The position numbers and the translations under genes were made by a program. The notes under the pieces were generated by a model. That model had not been told where the DNA came from. It did not search any database and was given only the letters and a program-made list of their open reading frames with translations. From positions 1-64,000 of the forward strand of contig JADJPG010000002.1 of assembly GCA_016713365.1 (NCBI GenBank): a DNA stretch of 64,000 nucleotides, given 5' to 3'. Position 1 is the first letter of the stretch. The number at the start of each line of letters is the position of its first letter. The DNA is from Verrucomicrobiota bacterium. Its GTDB lineage: Bacteria > Verrucomicrobiota > Verrucomicrobiia > Limisphaerales > JADJPG01. Of this stretch, positions 56,130 to 64,000 are shown in pieces.

Positions 56130-57113
56130 ATGCACCGCACCAACCAATCCCGCTGGCAGCACGCGCACGATTACGCCCTCGATTCTTCCGTCGCCGAACG
56201 ACGCACCCGCATCGTCATCGGCATCACGGCAACTATGATGGTCGTCGAGATCGCGGCGGGCATGGCGTTCAATTCGATGGCGTTGCTCGCTGACGGCTGG
56301 CACATGAGCACGCACGTCGCGGCTTTCCTCATCACGGCGCTGGCCTACTATTTCAGCCGCCGCCGCCGCGACCCACGCTACCAGTTTCGGCACATCTCCG
56401 GGCAAGATGGGCGTCCTCGGCGGCTTTGCCAGTGCGGTCGTGCTGTTCGTTATCGCGCTGCTCATGGCTGGTGAATCGGTGCATCGCTTCTTCGTTCCTG
56501 TCCCGATTCATTTCAATCAGGCCATCGGCGTCGCGGTCATTGGGCTGCTGGTCAACTTGGTTTGTGCGTTCCTGCTCAAGGGGGAGCATCATCACCATCA
56601 CGGACACAGTAATGACCATCATGGCCACGGCCACACGGACGGCGAGCAGCATCACGATTTGAATGCTTCACCGCCGCCTACATTCATGTCTTGGCCGACG
56701 CACTCACCTCAGTGACCGCGATTGTCGCGTTGACTGCCGGCAAATTCCTGGGCTGGTCCTGGCTCGACCCGGTGATGGGCGTTGTGGGTAGCGCTGTGGT
56801 TTCGGTTTGGGCTTACGGTCTGGTGCGAGACACCAGCGGAATCCTGCTCGACCGCACGCCGGAGTCATCTGACTTGCCGAACGAAATCCGGCGGGCAATT
56901 GAGAGCGATGGCGCAAAAGCTGAAGTGACTGACCTCCATGTCTGGCAAGTCAGCACGAGGAAGTTTGCAGCCATTGTGTCTATCGTGGCGCACGAACCGA
57001 AGCCGGTGGAAACCTACCGGGAATTGTTCCGCGAACATGAGGAACTTGTTCACGTCACCATCGAGGTTCAGCACTGCCACGACCATGAAGAATCGCACGC
57101 GCATTCGGCTTGA
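56130..57113 (+). CDS. CDF cation diffusion facilitator (DmeF/CzcD-like), two frameshifts
   Basis: About 327 residues over three frames. Frame 1: RRTRIVIGITATMMVVEIAA and LLADGWHMSTHVAAFLI (TM2 metal-site D and H). Removing one T from TTT at 56385-56387 joins QFGTSPGKMGVLGGFASA. Middle: His-rich cytoplasmic loop (GEHHHHHGHSNDHHGHGHTD). Adding one T near 56667 joins NAFTAAYIHVLADALTSVTA, which carries the TM5 metal ligands. C-terminal domain with VTDLHVWQVSTRKFAAIVSI and TIEVQHCHDHEESH. Moves Co/Zn/Cd from cytoplasm to periplasm, feeding the RND pump. Confidence 0.85.
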
Positions 57114-57174
57114 TTCGCACGGCACGTTGGATTCGTTGACAGGAGTTTTGCCAAACTGAACCGGACTGGAATTT

Positions 57175-57978
57175 ATGAAATATGTTGTGACTTTCGTCGC
57201 GTTCTGGATGGCAACTCTGACGGCCTCGGCGCACGGCATCTCCGACGCGGACAAGCAAGGCATCCTCGAAGGCGGCAACCTGGAATACATCAAGCTCGGC
57301 GCGACGCACATGCTGACCGGCTACGACCATCTGCTCTTCCTGTTTGGTGTGATGTTTTTCCTGACGCGCTTCGGCGACATCGTGAAATTCATCACCGCCT
57401 TTACGCTGGGGCATTGCGTCACCTTGATCTTCGCGACGCTACTTCACATCAAAGCGAACTTTTACCTGATTGATGCCGTGATCGCGCTGACGGTTTGCTA
57501 CAAGGCGTTCGACAATCTCGACGGGTTCAAGAAATACATCGGCATCGCCTCTCCTAACCTGCTCGGCGCAGTGACGCTCTTCGGATTGATTCACGGCTTC
57601 GGCCTGTCCACCCGCTTGCAACAATTGCCACTCGGTCAGGACGGCTTGGTGCTGCGGATTCTCTCCTTCAATCTCGGCGTGGAATTGGGACAAATCGTGG
57701 CGTTGTCCGGCATGTGGATTGTGCTGGCAAGTTGGCGCAAGACGGCTTCGTTCATGAAATTCAGCAAGGTGGCGAACGTCGCGCTAATGTGCGCCGGGGT
57801 GCTCCTGCTGCTGATGCAACTACACGGCTACCAACACTCACGCTTCCCGGATGAGTTTCCGTTGAACAAGGATGAGCATTTTGAGCTTCACGAAAACATG
57901 GACCGCAGCCGCGATCCCGGAACTGACGCGGGCACGAATCAGATCCAACAAGCTTTGCCGCACGACCATCAACATTAA
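57175..57978 (+). CDS. HupE/UreJ-family membrane protein
   Basis: 267 residues. Signal peptide ending ASAHG, then KLGATHMLTGYDHLLFLFGV, FTLGHCVTLIFATL and LIHGFGLSTRLQQLP, the HupE/UreJ_2 pattern with conserved His and Asp residues in membrane segments. The C-terminal tail is acidic and ends LPHDHQH. The family is linked to Ni/Co or other metal uptake or export; here it follows a Czc-type operon. Confidence 0.82.
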   Translation: MKYVVTFVAFWMATLTASAHGISDADKQGILEGGNLEYIKLGATHMLTGYDHLLFLFGVMFFLTRFGDIVKFITAFTLGHCVTLIFATLLHIKANFYLIDAVIALTVCYKAFDNLDGFKKYIGIASPNLLGAVTLFGLIHGFGLSTRLQQLPLGQDGLVLRILSFNLGVELGQIVALSGMWIVLASWRKTASFMKFSKVANVALMCAGVLLLLMQLHGYQHSRFPDEFPLNKDEHFELHENMDRSRDPGTDAGTNQIQQALPHDHQH

Positions 57979-58002
57979 CCATCCGACAAAACAAACACAT
58001 CC

Positions 58003-58455
58003 ATGAAAAAGACAAACCTCATCGCGATGGGCCTTTGCGCCTGCATCGCCTTTACCGCAACCTCACTTCTGGCTCAGGAGAAACCGGCCCAAAAGCCCGC
58101 TCCCGAAGCGGAAGGCGGCGGTCACAGCCACTTCACGAAAATCCCTGCGACCGTGGAGTTGATTTGGAAGGAAATCCAAAAGCAGCAGGGCAAGCTGGCC
58201 AGTGTTGTAGCCAAGAAGGATTTGGGGGAAGCCCACGACCACGCCTTTGCGATCCGCGATCTCGTTAAGGCATTACCGGCCAAAGTTCCCGCTGAGAACA
58301 AGGCCAAGACGGAAGAGGCCGCCAAGGAAATCACGAAACTTGCCGCTGACATCGACAAGTCCGGCGCGGCGGGAGCGCAGAAAGCCACCGAGGCGAATGT
58401 GAAGAAAATGGATGCGGCCATCGCCGCGCTACAGGCCAGCCTCAAAACGAAGTAA
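58003..58455 (+). CDS. Secreted helical protein, possible metal-binding
   Basis: 150 residues. Signal peptide (FTATSLLAQE), a His-containing segment (GGGHSHFTKIPATVELIWKE), then two Ala/Lys-rich helices (LAADIDKSGAAGAQKATEAN). No family assigned. It follows the HupE-like gene by 24 bp and may be cotranscribed. Confidence 0.6.
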   Translation: MKKTNLIAMGLCACIAFTATSLLAQEKPAQKPAPEAEGGGHSHFTKIPATVELIWKEIQKQQGKLASVVAKKDLGEAHDHAFAIRDLVKALPAKVPAENKAKTEEAAKEITKLAADIDKSGAAGAQKATEANVKKMDAAIAALQASLKTK

Positions 58456-58547
58456 GGTCGGCGCAAAGCGCCGTGCAATGCCCGGCTGGAGCGAATTGAA
58501 ACTCGCACTCAAGATGCGACAGTTGAAACACGGTCGGACAAAGTGAA

Positions 58548-59174
58548 ATGAACCGCACAGAACATTGGAATCAGGTCTATCAGACCAGCCCGCCGGACGA
58601 CGTGAGTTGGTTTCAAACCCGGCCCACGATTTCACTGCGACTCGTCGAAGCGTGTGGCGTCGGCAAGGGCGATGGAATCATCGACGTGGGCGGAGGCGCT
58701 TCCGTGCTCGTGGATTTCCTGCTCGACGCTGGCTACAGCCGACTGGCGGTGCTGGACATTTCTGCCGCTGCCCTCGACTACGCCAAGCGTCGCTTGGGCG
58801 CACGCGCTGATGCGGTTTATTGGTTTGCTGCCGATGTCACCACGTTCGTCCCGACGCGCCAGTTCGGACTCTGGCATGACCGCGCAGTGTTCCACTTTCT
58901 GACCGACAAGGCAGACCGTCAGAAATACGTGGAGACGATGAAGCGCACCTTGACCCCGGAGGGTCACGCCATCTTCGCGACGTTTGCCACCGACGGCCCG
59001 GAAAAGTGCAGCGGACTCAGCGTGCGCCGTTACGATGCTACGGCGATTTGTGCTGAACTCGGCGCGGAGTTTCAACTGCTGGAGCAAGTGAAGGAAACGC
59101 ATGTCACGCCTTGGAAGACGGAACAACGGTTCAGCTACTTTCGTTTCGCACGGCGCGAGACTGAATCACGATGA
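58548..59174 (+). CDS. Class I SAM-dependent methyltransferase
   Basis: 208 residues. NRTEHWNQVYQTSPPDDVSW start, motif I IIDVGGGASVLVDFLLDAGY, motif II LAVLDISAAALDYAKRRL, then FGLWHDRAVFHFLTDKADRQ, as in a common family of metal/metalloid-associated methyltransferases (tellurite/thiopurine-like). Substrate not determined. Confidence 0.85.
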   Translation: MNRTEHWNQVYQTSPPDDVSWFQTRPTISLRLVEACGVGKGDGIIDVGGGASVLVDFLLDAGYSRLAVLDISAAALDYAKRRLGARADAVYWFAADVTTFVPTRQFGLWHDRAVFHFLTDKADRQKYVETMKRTLTPEGHAIFATFATDGPEKCSGLSVRRYDATAICAELGAEFQLLEQVKETHVTPWKTEQRFSYFRFARRETESR

Positions 59175-59184
59175 ATCCTGGTGA

Positions 59185-60242
59185 ATGGCACAGCCTATGA
59201 AAGGCGTTCTCTACGCGCTGCTGGCAGCGTTGCTTTTCGGAGCAAGCACGCCGTTGGCGAAGTCGTTGTTGCCGCAGGTCGCACCGATGCTGATGGCCGG
59301 GCTGCTCTATCTCGGCTCTGGCGTCGGGCTGGCCGTATTCACCCTGATTCGCTCGCGCGCCGGACAACTGCGTTCGCAGGAAGCACCGTTGCAACGGGCG
59401 GATTGGCCGTGGCTCGCGGGCGCGGTTGCCGCCGGAGGAATCGTTGCTCCGATGCTCTTGATGTGGGGACTGGCGACCACTCCCGCATCGAGCGCTTCGC
59501 TCCTGCTCAATCTCGAAGGCGTGTTGACGGCGGTGCTGGCGTGGTTTGTCTTTAAGGAGAACTTCGACAAACGCATCGCGCTGGGCATGGCGCTGATTGC
59601 CGCTGGCGGCATGTGCCTCTCGTGGACTGGCCGGCCGGAAACAGGCGTGCCGTGGAGTGCGCTCGCCATCATCGGCGCGTGCGTCGCGTGGGCCATTGAC
59701 AACAATCTCACGCGCAAAGTCTCGGCGGGCGATCCGGTGCAAATCGCCATGCTCAAAGGACTGGTCGCCGGAAGCGTGAACACCGTTCTCGCGTTCGCTC
59801 TCGGCGCGAAGCTGCCCGCTCTGCCTGCGCTGGCGACGACGGGTTTGTTGGATTGGTCGGCTACGGCGTGAGTCTGACGCTTTTCGTGCTCGCGCTGCGG
59901 CATATCGGCACGGCCCGGGCCGGCGCTTACTTTTCTATCGCTCCATTCGTCGGCGCGGTCATCGCGCTTTTGTTTTTGGGCGACCGACTCACCATCGGAT
60001 TCAGCCTCGCCGCTGTTCTGATGGCACTTGGCATTTGGCTACACCTGACCGAGCGCCACGAACACAAGCATCAGCACGAGCCAATGGAGCACGACCATAT
60101 CCACTCCCACGATGAACATCACCAACATGGGCACACCTCTGACGATCCGGCTGGAGAACCTCACAGCCACCCGCACCGGCACGAGCCCTTGCTTCATATG
60201 CACCCGCATTATCCCGACATCCACCACCGGCACGGGCACTGA
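59185..60242 (+). CDS. EamA/DMT-family transporter with His-rich tail, frameshifted
   Basis: About 352 residues. First frame: GVLYALLAALLFGASTPLAK and TPASSASLLLNLEGVLTAVL (EamA repeat 1), then ATTGLLDWSATA and a premature stop at 59871. The other frame continues VGYGVSLTLFVLALRHIGTA, RAGAYFSIAPFVGAVIALLF and a long His-rich tail (EHKHQHEPMEHDHIHSHDEH ... HHRHGH). One base, probably a T, is missing near 59850-59856. A drug/metabolite-type exporter; the tail suggests binding of Ni, Co or Zn. Confidence 0.82.
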
Positions 60243-60366
60243 TTCGTTGCGCAAAGAAGGCTGGCCCAACTTGCCCATCTTGTCGGATACCGATCACATC
60301 TGTTAGCGCCGCGCTACGACAAATTCTTGAACTCCTTGAAAATGCCTCCTTTCGATCAGCGCTTCA

Positions 60367-61242
60367 GTGTGGCATAAGGTGTGCGTCGTATATCGTGTGC
60401 GTTACTGGCTTTGTGCAATTCTGGTCTTGGTTAGCCGCCTGTTGCAGGCGGAAACAGCCCCGGCCTCCGAACTCCCCATCCAATTCCGCGAAGGGTTGCT
60501 GTGGGCGGAAGTTTCCGTTCCGCAGAGCAAAGAGCCTTTGCACTTCCTCGTGGACTCTGGCGCGAGCGCCAGCGTGGTGAACCTCAGCACGGCGAAGCGG
60601 CTTGGCTTGAAGCTCGGACCAAAGGTGAAGGTCACTGCGGTCGCCACGACCTTGACAGGCCATTGGCCGGTGAAGTTATCCGCCAAAGCCCGCGAGCTTG
60701 AATTGCCTGACGAATACCTCGCGCTCGACCTGAGCAAGCTCTCCGGCGCTTGCAGCCGTTCGGTGGATGGTTTGATCGGCGCGGACTTCTTCCGCGACCG
60801 GGTTGTGGAGATTGACTACACGGCGCAGAAGCTTCGTGTTCTTTCCGCGTCACCAGCCACTGAATCCACCAACGCCGTTCCGCTGGAGACGCGCCCTTGC
60901 GGCTTCCGCGTGGCGGTCAGCGTGAACGGCGGCAAGAGCCAATGGGTGCGTGTGGATACCGGCTGCGCGACAGCTTTCCAGTGGGTGACATCCAGGGAAC
61001 GTGCCGACCGATGCACGAGCAAGCTCGCGGTCGGCCTCGCCGAACTTTCCATTCCGCAGACCATGACCGGCCTCCGCATCGGCAACCACAAACTCGACAC
61101 AGTTCCCACCGGCCTGCATTCCAAGGCAATCTTCCCAGGCGAATCGGGTCTTCTCGGCAACGGGTTGCTGGCACAGTTTGGTGTCGTGACGATTGACGCC
61201 AAATCCCGCCGCCTCTTGCTCGGACGCACCCCGGCGCCGTAG
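60367..61242 (+). CDS. Exported retropepsin-like aspartic protease
   Basis: 291 residues, GTG start uncertain. A hydrophobic N-terminus (YWLCAILVLVSRLLQAET) acts as a signal peptide. The first half has the aspartyl-protease loop HFLVDSGASASVVN and SVDGLIGADFFRDRVVEIDY; the second half has a degenerate repeat VRVDTGCATAFQWV and LLGNGLLAQFGVVTIDAKSR. So it is a two-domain retropepsin-like protein, both domains with D-S/T-G. Substrate unknown. Confidence 0.72.
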   Translation: MWHKVCVVYRVRYWLCAILVLVSRLLQAETAPASELPIQFREGLLWAEVSVPQSKEPLHFLVDSGASASVVNLSTAKRLGLKLGPKVKVTAVATTLTGHWPVKLSAKARELELPDEYLALDLSKLSGACSRSVDGLIGADFFRDRVVEIDYTAQKLRVLSASPATESTNAVPLETRPCGFRVAVSVNGGKSQWVRVDTGCATAFQWVTSRERADRCTSKLAVGLAELSIPQTMTGLRIGNHKLDTVPTGLHSKAIFPGESGLLGNGLLAQFGVVTIDAKSRRLLLGRTPAP

Positions 61243-61397
61243 TCCTCGTCCGCTTCCTTTCTCCAAGTTCCTGCTGTCCACACGCTCGGTCGCCGTGTCC
61301 CTTTGCCGCATAATTCGTGAGGGATTTTCCACCTGCGGCGTATCCAAGGACGTGAACAAAGCGGCGAAGAGCCGCAAAACGAAGAAAGACGAAAGAT

Positions 61398-61738
61398 ATG
61401 AAACCACACTACTCCTCGCCGCCACCACCGTCGCCCTCCTCACCGTCGTCAGCACGGCCTCCGCCGCCGAGCCGCTGCATTCTCCCAAGGGCAAGGCGCT
61501 CGCGGACTCGCTGCGGAAAGTTCCCGGAAGCACGACGGACATGATTGACCGTTCCGTCCTGCCAGGCACACCCAAGGGCCGTGAAATGGCTTACAGCCTG
61601 CGCAAGGTTCCGAGCACCGGCCCGAGTGTTGACCTCGCGCACGGCCCGCGACCGTTGCTCTCACCGAAAGACCCGCGTTACGAGACGGCGCTTCGCGAAC
61701 TGCGCGCGAAGGAGTTCTATGTCGCGCCGCTGAAATGA
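61398..61738 (+). CDS. Small secreted protein, frameshifted at the start codon region
   Basis: The long frame reads TTLLLAATTVALLTVVSTAS then AAEPLHS, an obvious signal peptide without a start. The ATG at 61398 is out of frame, followed by AAA 61401-61403; one more A would give MKTTLLLAATTVALL. So a single A is missing. The mature part has a repeated (M)A(D/Y)SLRKVP motif (KALADSLRKVP, EMAYSLRKVP). About 113 residues; function unknown. Confidence 0.65.
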
Positions 61739-61811
61739 ACGTGCGAAGCGATTCACATCCGGTAGTATCACGGGCGGCGGTGCGTTCCGCCGCCCAACGA
61801 AGTAGAAGGCT

Positions 61812-62162
61812 ATGAAGAATGACAATTCCAACGAGAACGACGTTCCGCTCCGCGCGCTTCTGCAGGAGTGGAAGCCGGAGGCATCGCTGCCCCCGCGCTT
61901 CCAGGAGCAGGTCTGGCGGCGCATCGAGCGGGCTGAAACCGCGCCCGTGCCGACCGTCTCGCTCGCCACGGTGTTCGCAAACTGGCTCACGAACCTGCTG
62001 CCCCGGCCCGCGCTCGCCACGGCTTACGTGGCCGTGCTTCTGGTCATTGGCGCAAGCGTGGGCTGGAGTCAGGCGCGGCAGGAGACGGCGCGCGTCTCTG
62101 GCGAACTCAGCACCCGCTATGCCCAGACGGTTGACCCCTACCAAACCACTCCGCAACCATGA
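61812..62162 (+). CDS. Anti-sigma-like single-span protein (CnrY position)
   Basis: 116 residues. Cytosolic N-terminus (NDVPLRALLQEWKPEASLPP, RFQEQVWRRIERAE), one membrane helix (LATAYVAVLLVIGASVGWSQ) and a short periplasmic tail. Its stop overlaps the next start (ATGA at 62159). The order membrane anti-sigma, periplasmic sensor, sigma factor equals cnrYXH of Cupriavidus. Sequence similarity to CnrY is not claimed; the call is from topology and context. Confidence 0.65.
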   Translation: MKNDNSNENDVPLRALLQEWKPEASLPPRFQEQVWRRIERAETAPVPTVSLATVFANWLTNLLPRPALATAYVAVLLVIGASVGWSQARQETARVSGELSTRYAQTVDPYQTTPQP

Positions 62163-62659
62163 AGCGCGGACTCCTGATTCTGGCGCTCGGCTTGGTGGGC
62201 GCGGTCGTAGCCTACTGCTGCGTGTATCTGATGGGCACGGCCAAGCCCCGCGCGATGATGCAAAGCCCCCAGCCCGAACTGGCGTGGCTCAAGCACGAGT
62301 TCAACCTTGGAGACTCCGAGTTCAAGCGGATCTCCGAGCTTCACGCCGGTTATCTGCCGCAGTGCATGGAGCGTTGCCGCCGGATTGACGAATTGAACGA
62401 CAAGCTCTCGAACTCGCTGGTCAGCGCCACGCAAGTCACGCCGGAGCTTGAGAAACTTTTGAGCGAGCGGGCGCAGATGCGGGCCGCCTGTCAGGCCGAA
62501 ATGCTCAAGCACTTCTTTGAAGTCAGTCGCACCATGCCGCCCGAACAGGGGAAGCGTTACCTCGCTTGGGCGCGGGACAACACCTGCCTCCGCGAACAGG
62601 CAATGGATCACGGCGCGGACAACCACGCTGCCACGAGCACACCTGACAAGCATCCTTGA
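62159..62659 (+). CDS. CnrX-like periplasmic heavy-metal sensor
   Basis: 166 residues. An N-terminal anchor (LILALGLVGAVVAYCCVYLM) is followed by a four-helix-type domain: ELAWLKHEFNLGDSEFKRIS, ELHAGYLPQCMERCRRIDEL, LLSERAQMRAACQAEMLKHF, MPPEQGKRYLAW. This is the Metal_resist/CnrX/ZraP pattern. It would sense periplasmic metal and release the anti-sigma. Confidence 0.8.
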   Translation: MKRGLLILALGLVGAVVAYCCVYLMGTAKPRAMMQSPQPELAWLKHEFNLGDSEFKRISELHAGYLPQCMERCRRIDELNDKLSNSLVSATQVTPELEKLLSERAQMRAACQAEMLKHFFEVSRTMPPEQGKRYLAWARDNTCLREQAMDHGADNHAATSTPDKHP

Positions 62660-62667
62660 GTGCCTGC

Positions 62668-63261
62668 ATGAACACGCCCAATCCGGACGAGCTGGACGTG
62701 CAGGACATGAGCCGCCTCACAGCGGGCCACGATGCCGCGCTGAACAGTTTGATGGAGCGCCACGCCGGGAGGTTGTTCAATTATCTCGTCCGCTGCTTGC
62801 AAAACGAGGACGACGCGGCGGACGCCGCCCAAGAGACGTTTGTAAGAGTCTATCAGCACCGCACGCGGTTCGACCCCGAACAAAAGTTCACCACCTGGCT
62901 CTACACCATCGCGGCCAATCTCGTGAAGGACCGCTATCGCTGGCGTTAGCGGCATCCACAGGTTTCGCTCGATGCGGAGAGTGACGCCACGGGCGACAGC
63001 TTCCGCGAATCTCTGCCGGGAAACGACCCGCTGCCGCATGAACGAGTGCAGGCTACGGAACGCTCCGAAACCATCCGCCGGGCCGTGGCCGCGCTGCCCG
63101 AGGAATTGCGCCAGCCGCTCATCCTCGCCGAATACGAGGAACGCTCACATGCGGAAATCGGAGCGGTGCTCGGTTGCTCGGCAAAAGCCGTGGAGACCCG
63201 CATCTACCGCGCCCGCCAGCAACTGCGGGTCAGCTTGGGGAGCCTCCTGGAAACCGTCTGA
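62668..63261 (+). CDS. ECF sigma factor (CnrH-like) interrupted by an in-frame TAG
   Basis: 197 codons. Region 2: HAGRLFNYLVRCLQNEDDAA, DAAQETFVRVYQHRTRF, TTWLYTIAANLVKDRYRWR. Then TAG at 62947-62949 and, in the same frame, RHPQVSLDAESD. Region 4: AVAALPEELRQPLILAEYEE, SHAEIGAVLGCSAKAVETRI, YRARQQLRVSLG. A single C-to-T change (CAG to TAG) explains the stop. If real, only a region-2 fragment is made unless the codon is suppressed. It probably drives the efflux genes starting at 63381. Confidence 0.82.
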
Positions 63262-63380
63262 AGCCCTTGATGAAAGTTTCTGAAGATTCTTTGAGGGGTT
63301 CGGCGCGGGGCGGCGTAGTAGCCTGCAACCGCCCAAAGCGTCAGTTGCGGCCGGCGGGACAATTTGAGTAAAGTTCGATT

Positions 63381-63830
63381 ATGCGTTTGCGCCAGACAAC
63401 CTTGAGTCCGCTGCTCCGCTCCCTGGCGGCGTTCGCGCTCGTGGTCTTTGTCGTGGCGCAGGCCATGTGCTTCGTCCATTGCAACTTTGGCGGCGGACAT
63501 GGAGACAAGGCGCAACCTTCCTGCCACGGCTCGCCGCAGCACGCCGCTTCGCATGATGGCGATGACGATTCAGGACCGTCTGCCCCGTCGCCCACGACGG
63601 CTTGCTCTACGTTGAAGACGATGCTGGCCGGAGGCGACGCGCCGGCGCTCATCTCTCCCCTGCTTCACACGCTTTATCTGCTCGCCCCAATGACGCTCTC
63701 TCTGGATGCGCCCGAGGTGCAGCCGAAAGCCTCCTTCTCCCGCCAAGACTGGACACGCGATTGGGTCTTCACGCCCGAGGTGTGCCTTGGTCCGGCGTTC
63801 CGCAGCCTCGCCCCTCCCTTCCTCGGTTAA
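63381..63830 (+). CDS. Small exported Cys/His-rich protein ahead of the fifth efflux locus
   Basis: 149 residues. Signal segment (LAAFALVVFVVAQAMCFVHC), Cys/His-rich middle (GGGHGDKAQPSCHGSPQHAA), and a Trp/Phe-rich end (WTRDWVFTPEVCLGPAFRSL). It has the position and general plan of the proteins at 28434 and 49326, with a more diverged C-terminus. Confidence 0.6.
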   Translation: MRLRQTTLSPLLRSLAAFALVVFVVAQAMCFVHCNFGGGHGDKAQPSCHGSPQHAASHDGDDDSGPSAPSPTTACSTLKTMLAGGDAPALISPLLHTLYLLAPMTLSLDAPEVQPKASFSRQDWTRDWVFTPEVCLGPAFRSLAPPFLG

Positions 63831-63940
63831 GTTGATGCCGGCCCGCGTTCGCTCGCGCGGCTGACTCAACTCCTCTCCCGTTCCGTGCCCTGTCGTCACG
63901 GAAGTCGTCTGTCCGTTGCCCGCTAACCGAATTTTTACAG

Positions 63941-64000
63941 ATGAATGTGATGAACCGTTTTCCAATTGCCGTCGTGCGAACGTTGCTTGCTGTCGGCGGC
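63941..64000 (+). CDS. Start of the next gene, probably an efflux outer-membrane channel (cut by window end)
   Basis: Twenty codons beginning MNVMNRFPIAVVRTLLAVGG, a signal-peptide-like start. By analogy with 28946 and 49818, where the gene after the small exported protein is czcC, this is probably czcC. That is inference from order. Confidence 0.4.
   Translation, partial: MNVMNRFPIAVVRTLLAVGG

Overview
The window reads as a chromosomal island of a Verrucomicrobiota bacterium, most likely of the Pedosphaera/Limisphaerales type. This is an inference from style: GC-rich DNA, a giant secreted lamin-tail-domain protein with a calcium-loop C-terminus, and several low-homology small exported proteins. 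Two themes dominate. One is heavy-metal efflux and envelope remodelling: four complete and one beginning HME-RND loci, two CusR/CusS-like two-component systems and a CnrYXH-like sigma switch. The other is antiphage defence: a ubiquitin-like conjugation operon and a Hachiman-type nuclease/helicase pair.

Layout. 1-3849: 3' part of a lamin-tail surface protein. 4053-5766: GT39 (ArnT-like) glycosyltransferase behind a CusR-like operator. 6101-11574 (minus): metal-efflux operon 1 (C-B-A), divergent from response regulator and kinase 1 (11691-13462). 13779-16622 (minus): two-domain ubiquitin-like protein, E2, JAB peptidase and E1, a Bil-like operon. 16780-20535: sigma-like factor, a small protein, ImmA/IrrE peptidase, a tiny protein and a papain-like peptidase candidate. 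20873-25043 (minus): HamA/HamB-like pair. 25893-28286: DUF932 gene plus three coupled unknown genes. 28434-35899: efflux operon 2. 35967-38816 (minus): two-component system 2 with PepSY-like and secreted proteins. 39121-43362: lipid A/LPS modification genes. 43424-48959: efflux operon 3. 49326-57113: efflux operon 4 with a PII-like protein and a CDF transporter. 57175-61738: HupE-like, secreted, methyltransferase, EamA and aspartic-protease genes. 61812-63261: CnrYXH-like switch. 63381-end: start of a fifth efflux locus.

Two structural signals tie the window together. First, a 222-bp non-coding element made of two successive imperfect palindromes occurs four times in one orientation (5852, 13544, 20541, 25145) and falls between functional modules, three times between convergent gene ends. 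Second, an operator ATGAC-N6-GTCAT, with the arms and spacing of the E. coli CusR box, occurs four times (3975, 38919, 39061, 42636). It lies upstream of the GT39 gene, on both sides of the divergent TCS2/lipid A promoter region, and upstream of the methyltransferase/efflux operon 3. That predicts one metal-responsive regulon linking efflux to outer-membrane remodelling.

At least eleven genes have interrupted reading frames: about twelve single-base-type shifts, many at short homopolymers, and one in-frame TAG. They cluster at 3-23 kb and 56-63 kb and are absent from the long genes between 25.9 and 56.1 kb. Where both halves clearly belong together I annotate the full span and say where the frame breaks. 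Draft-sequence error is the simplest explanation, but real decay cannot be excluded.
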